A stretch of 14,357 nucleotides of DNA from DASRHD01 sp035499715. GTDB taxonomy: Bacteria > Verrucomicrobiota > Verrucomicrobiia > Opitutales > Opitutaceae. Where the stretch lies: the NCBI GenBank assembly GCA_035499715.1, contig DATJYF010000143.1:1-14357 (forward strand). Direction: 5' to 3'. Below are positions 13,146 through 14,357 of this stretch, in pieces (the stretch's first letter is position 1; each line of letters starts with the position of its first letter). Both the position numbers and the translations under genes were made by a program. The notes under the pieces were generated by a model that was given only the letters and a program-made list of their open reading frames with translations, did no database searches and was not told the origin of the DNA.

Positions 13146-13629
13146 GCAAGCCGAAAAAAGCGGATTTGTCGGTTTCTTGGGGAGGATTTTTTTTCATCCA
13201 ATCCGAAACGGAGAATTTATTGCAGTTGTTAAAATTCTGACGGGGTCTCCACCTGATGGAAGCGTGCTAAGAGAAGACAAATAAACTACGGATAAACACT
13301 TATTAAAATATTGGGATTGGCGTGAATGCCGATGTGATCGTGTTCGAGAGCCACCATGAGTAGGCCTGTCAAAATCATGGCAAAATGAATATATAGATTG
13401 TCCTCTTATTAATGATCCATTAACTACTTGTGATGACCGACAAAAACGGGATTTAGAATTTGCGTAAGGTCTGGTTATCTGGGCTCTTGCTGCGCCGGTG
13501 GCCTTGAATGAGTGTAATAATTGATTGTTACCTTTTCTTATTCCTCGTACCGGATGAATACTTTGAGCCTCCACTTTTATCACTTCTCCCTCGATAGAGG
13601 GATTAGGTGAAAAATCAGCCCACCCTGTG
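13146..13629. other. Intergenic stretch of falling GC without a convincing gene
   Basis: These 484 bases separate the transposase from two leftward AT-rich genes. The - strand has an open frame (13194-13658), but its translation is rich in Arg, Ser, His and Asn with no recognisable motif, and it overlaps the neighbouring gene's end, so I do not call it. No tRNA or rRNA is apparent. A small inverted repeat lies at 13588-13601. Confidence 0.5.
13588..13601 (-). terminator. Small perfect hairpin downstream of the leftward gene pair
   Basis: CCCTC-GATA-GAGGG forms a 5-base stem with a 4-base loop about 30 bases after the stop of the leftward gene at 13630. No T-run follows on that strand, so termination would be weak at best. 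Confidence 0.25.
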
Positions 13630-14076
13630 TTATCTGGCGTAACATGCGGATTGCTCACGGGCCTTAATTATTTCATCAACTTGAATCGGATCAAGATCTA
13701 ACATTGCTGAAAAATCTTCTATACCCAATGAAGATTCTCCGCATAACCCTAATGCCAAATTATACTCAAAAATAAGCTGAGACTCTGTGATTTCTCTAAC
13801 CCGGGAAGCATATTGAGAAGCTTCGGATTTAAATTTTCGCTTACTGATTGCCCCGTTAGAGAAATTTGAATATAACTCGGCATACTTTTGATTTCGTCTC
13901 AAGGCCCTAATGATTCTAACCGCAACCATAAAAGCATGGTTTATTGTAGATGTATCAATAAAATCATACGGTGCATAAGCAACGCCAGTGGCCCATGAAG
14001 GAATCGCTGAATTAGTCCAGTTTCCATCTATAGTATAAGATGAACTAGCCGAAGTTATTTGGTATCCTGAACTCAT
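13630..14076 (-). CDS. Hypothetical protein in AT-rich DNA
   Basis: I do not recognise this 148-residue protein. The first 35 residues are rich in Ser, Thr, Tyr and Trp (MSSGYQITSASSSYTIDGNW, then PSWATGVAYAPYDFID). The rest is mainly helical and charged (FMVAVRIIRALRRNQKYAELYSNF, KRKFKSEASQYASRVREITE). The ending SSLGIEDFSAMLDLDPIQVDEIIKARE looks like a small helix-turn-helix-like or other helical bundle. No signal peptide is present. The ATG follows the stop of the upstream gene by only 4 bases, and TAGGACA supplies an AGGA overlapping that stop, so the two are translationally coupled. Its AT-rich codon use contrasts strongly with the GC-rich genes to the left. Its role is unknown. Confidence 0.6.
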   Translation of the reverse strand: MSSGYQITSASSSYTIDGNWTNSAIPSWATGVAYAPYDFIDTSTINHAFMVAVRIIRALRRNQKYAELYSNFSNGAISKRKFKSEASQYASRVREITESQLIFEYNLALGLCGESSLGIEDFSAMLDLDPIQVDEIIKAREQSACYAR

Positions 14077-14080
14077 TGTC

Positions 14081-14350
14081 CTACAAATTAAATTTTTTTG
14101 GCTGATCTTGAATAATCTTCGCCAAAGGAAGGGCTACTTCTATCGGTACGCTAATTGTAGCAACAATTTCCCTCGTTATGCTCTCTGGATTTTTAATGTT
14201 TAATGTCTGGCCGATCATTTCGACATTTCCATCAGTAATACGAGCCTCTACGGTCGCTGATTCTGGCATTGACGGATATTCAACGTAAAAGTGCAAAAGC
14301 ATTTGACGAAGCCCATTAACCGATGCGAATGCACCATGAACAGGGTACAT
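14081..14350 (-). CDS. Small hypothetical protein, faintly DUF3467-like, possibly cut by window end
   Basis: The open frame encodes 89 residues from the ATG at 14350. The frame stays open to the window edge, so the true start may lie further upstream. The pattern LLHFYVEYPSMPESATVEARI ... ITREIVATISVPIEVALPLAKIIQDQ resembles, by layout only, small DUF3467-like proteins (a strand, then ARI, then a strand and C-terminal helix). I would not rely on that. It is coupled to the following gene by a 4-base spacing. Base composition is clearly AT-rich and unlike the core genes. The pair could come from a mobile island or phage, but no phage hallmark is visible. Confidence 0.5.
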   Translation of the reverse strand: MYPVHGAFASVNGLRQMLLHFYVEYPSMPESATVEARITDGNVEMIGQTLNIKNPESITREIVATISVPIEVALPLAKIIQDQPKKFNL

Positions 14351-14357
14351 GGCATGG

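Larger units (their letters stand above)
12215..13200 (+). mobile_element. IS1595-type insertion sequence, ends not resolved
   Basis: The element must include the promoter at 12227 and the transposase to 13145. I compared the flanks by eye and found no convincing terminal inverted repeats or 8-base target duplication. The limits given are approximate. The sequence just after the transposase (GCCGA at 13151, TCGG at 13168 and a run of eight T at 13187-13194) may belong to its right end. Confidence 0.45.

Noticed and set aside
13150..13197. An intrinsic terminator after the transposase (GCCGA...TCGG and eight T)
   Set aside because: The stem is short with a G:U pair and the T-run is about 16 bases away from it, so it does not fit a standard terminator.
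13194..13658. A 154-codon - strand frame after the transposase
   Set aside because: It overlaps the end of the neighbouring gene, has biased Arg/Ser/His composition, and contains no motif or convincing start. I leave it as intergenic.

Overview
The window reads as a chromosomal segment of a GC-rich bacterium. It most likely belongs to Verrucomicrobiota, probably near Opitutaceae. That is an inference from three things: a PEP-CTERM surface protein, an oleA/oleB pair beside a short-loop FabI-like reductase, and a PocR/AraC regulator next to soluble PAS kinases. No rRNA, tRNA or CRISPR array is visible, so the taxonomy rests on protein character alone.

Region 1 (1-2920, + strand) is a tightly packed lipid operon. 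It holds the 3' part of a FabI-like enoyl reductase, an OleA-type thiolase/KAS III enzyme, an OleB-type alpha/beta hydrolase, and a small VOC/glyoxalase-fold protein. Start and stop codons overlap or nearly touch throughout. OleA joins two acyl chains head to head, and OleB decarboxylates the later beta-lactone to an olefin. The intermediate enzymes OleC and OleD are not in the window.

Region 2 (2856-6590, - strand) reads, in transcription order: a PocR-domain AraC-family regulator, a small protein of unknown function, a universal stress protein, and the 4-alpha-glucanotransferase MalQ. MalQ ends inside the convergent VOC gene.

Region 3 (6739-10345, + strand) diverges from the AraC gene across an intergenic region with a two-tier dyad. 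It is a four-gene signalling cassette: a soluble PAS histidine kinase, a stand-alone receiver, a receiver fused to a NarL-type (HisKA_3) kinase, and a NarL/LuxR-type response regulator. Three of its four genes are joined by ATGA overlaps or could be coupled through a tiny upstream ORF. It looks like a complete cytoplasmic phospho-signalling chain that ends in a DNA-binding output.

Region 4 (about 10350-13200) has visibly lower GC and low gene density. It contains a membrane-anchored hypothetical protein, a decayed DUF1810-like fragment, a PEP-CTERM protein, related repeat copies after two of the ORFs, and an IS1595-type transposase. The transposase promoter and a hairpin abut its start codon. 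Region 5 (about 13200-14357) is distinctly AT-rich and carries two adjacent unknown genes on the - strand. Regions 4 and 5 look like acquired, still-decaying DNA beside a conserved core.
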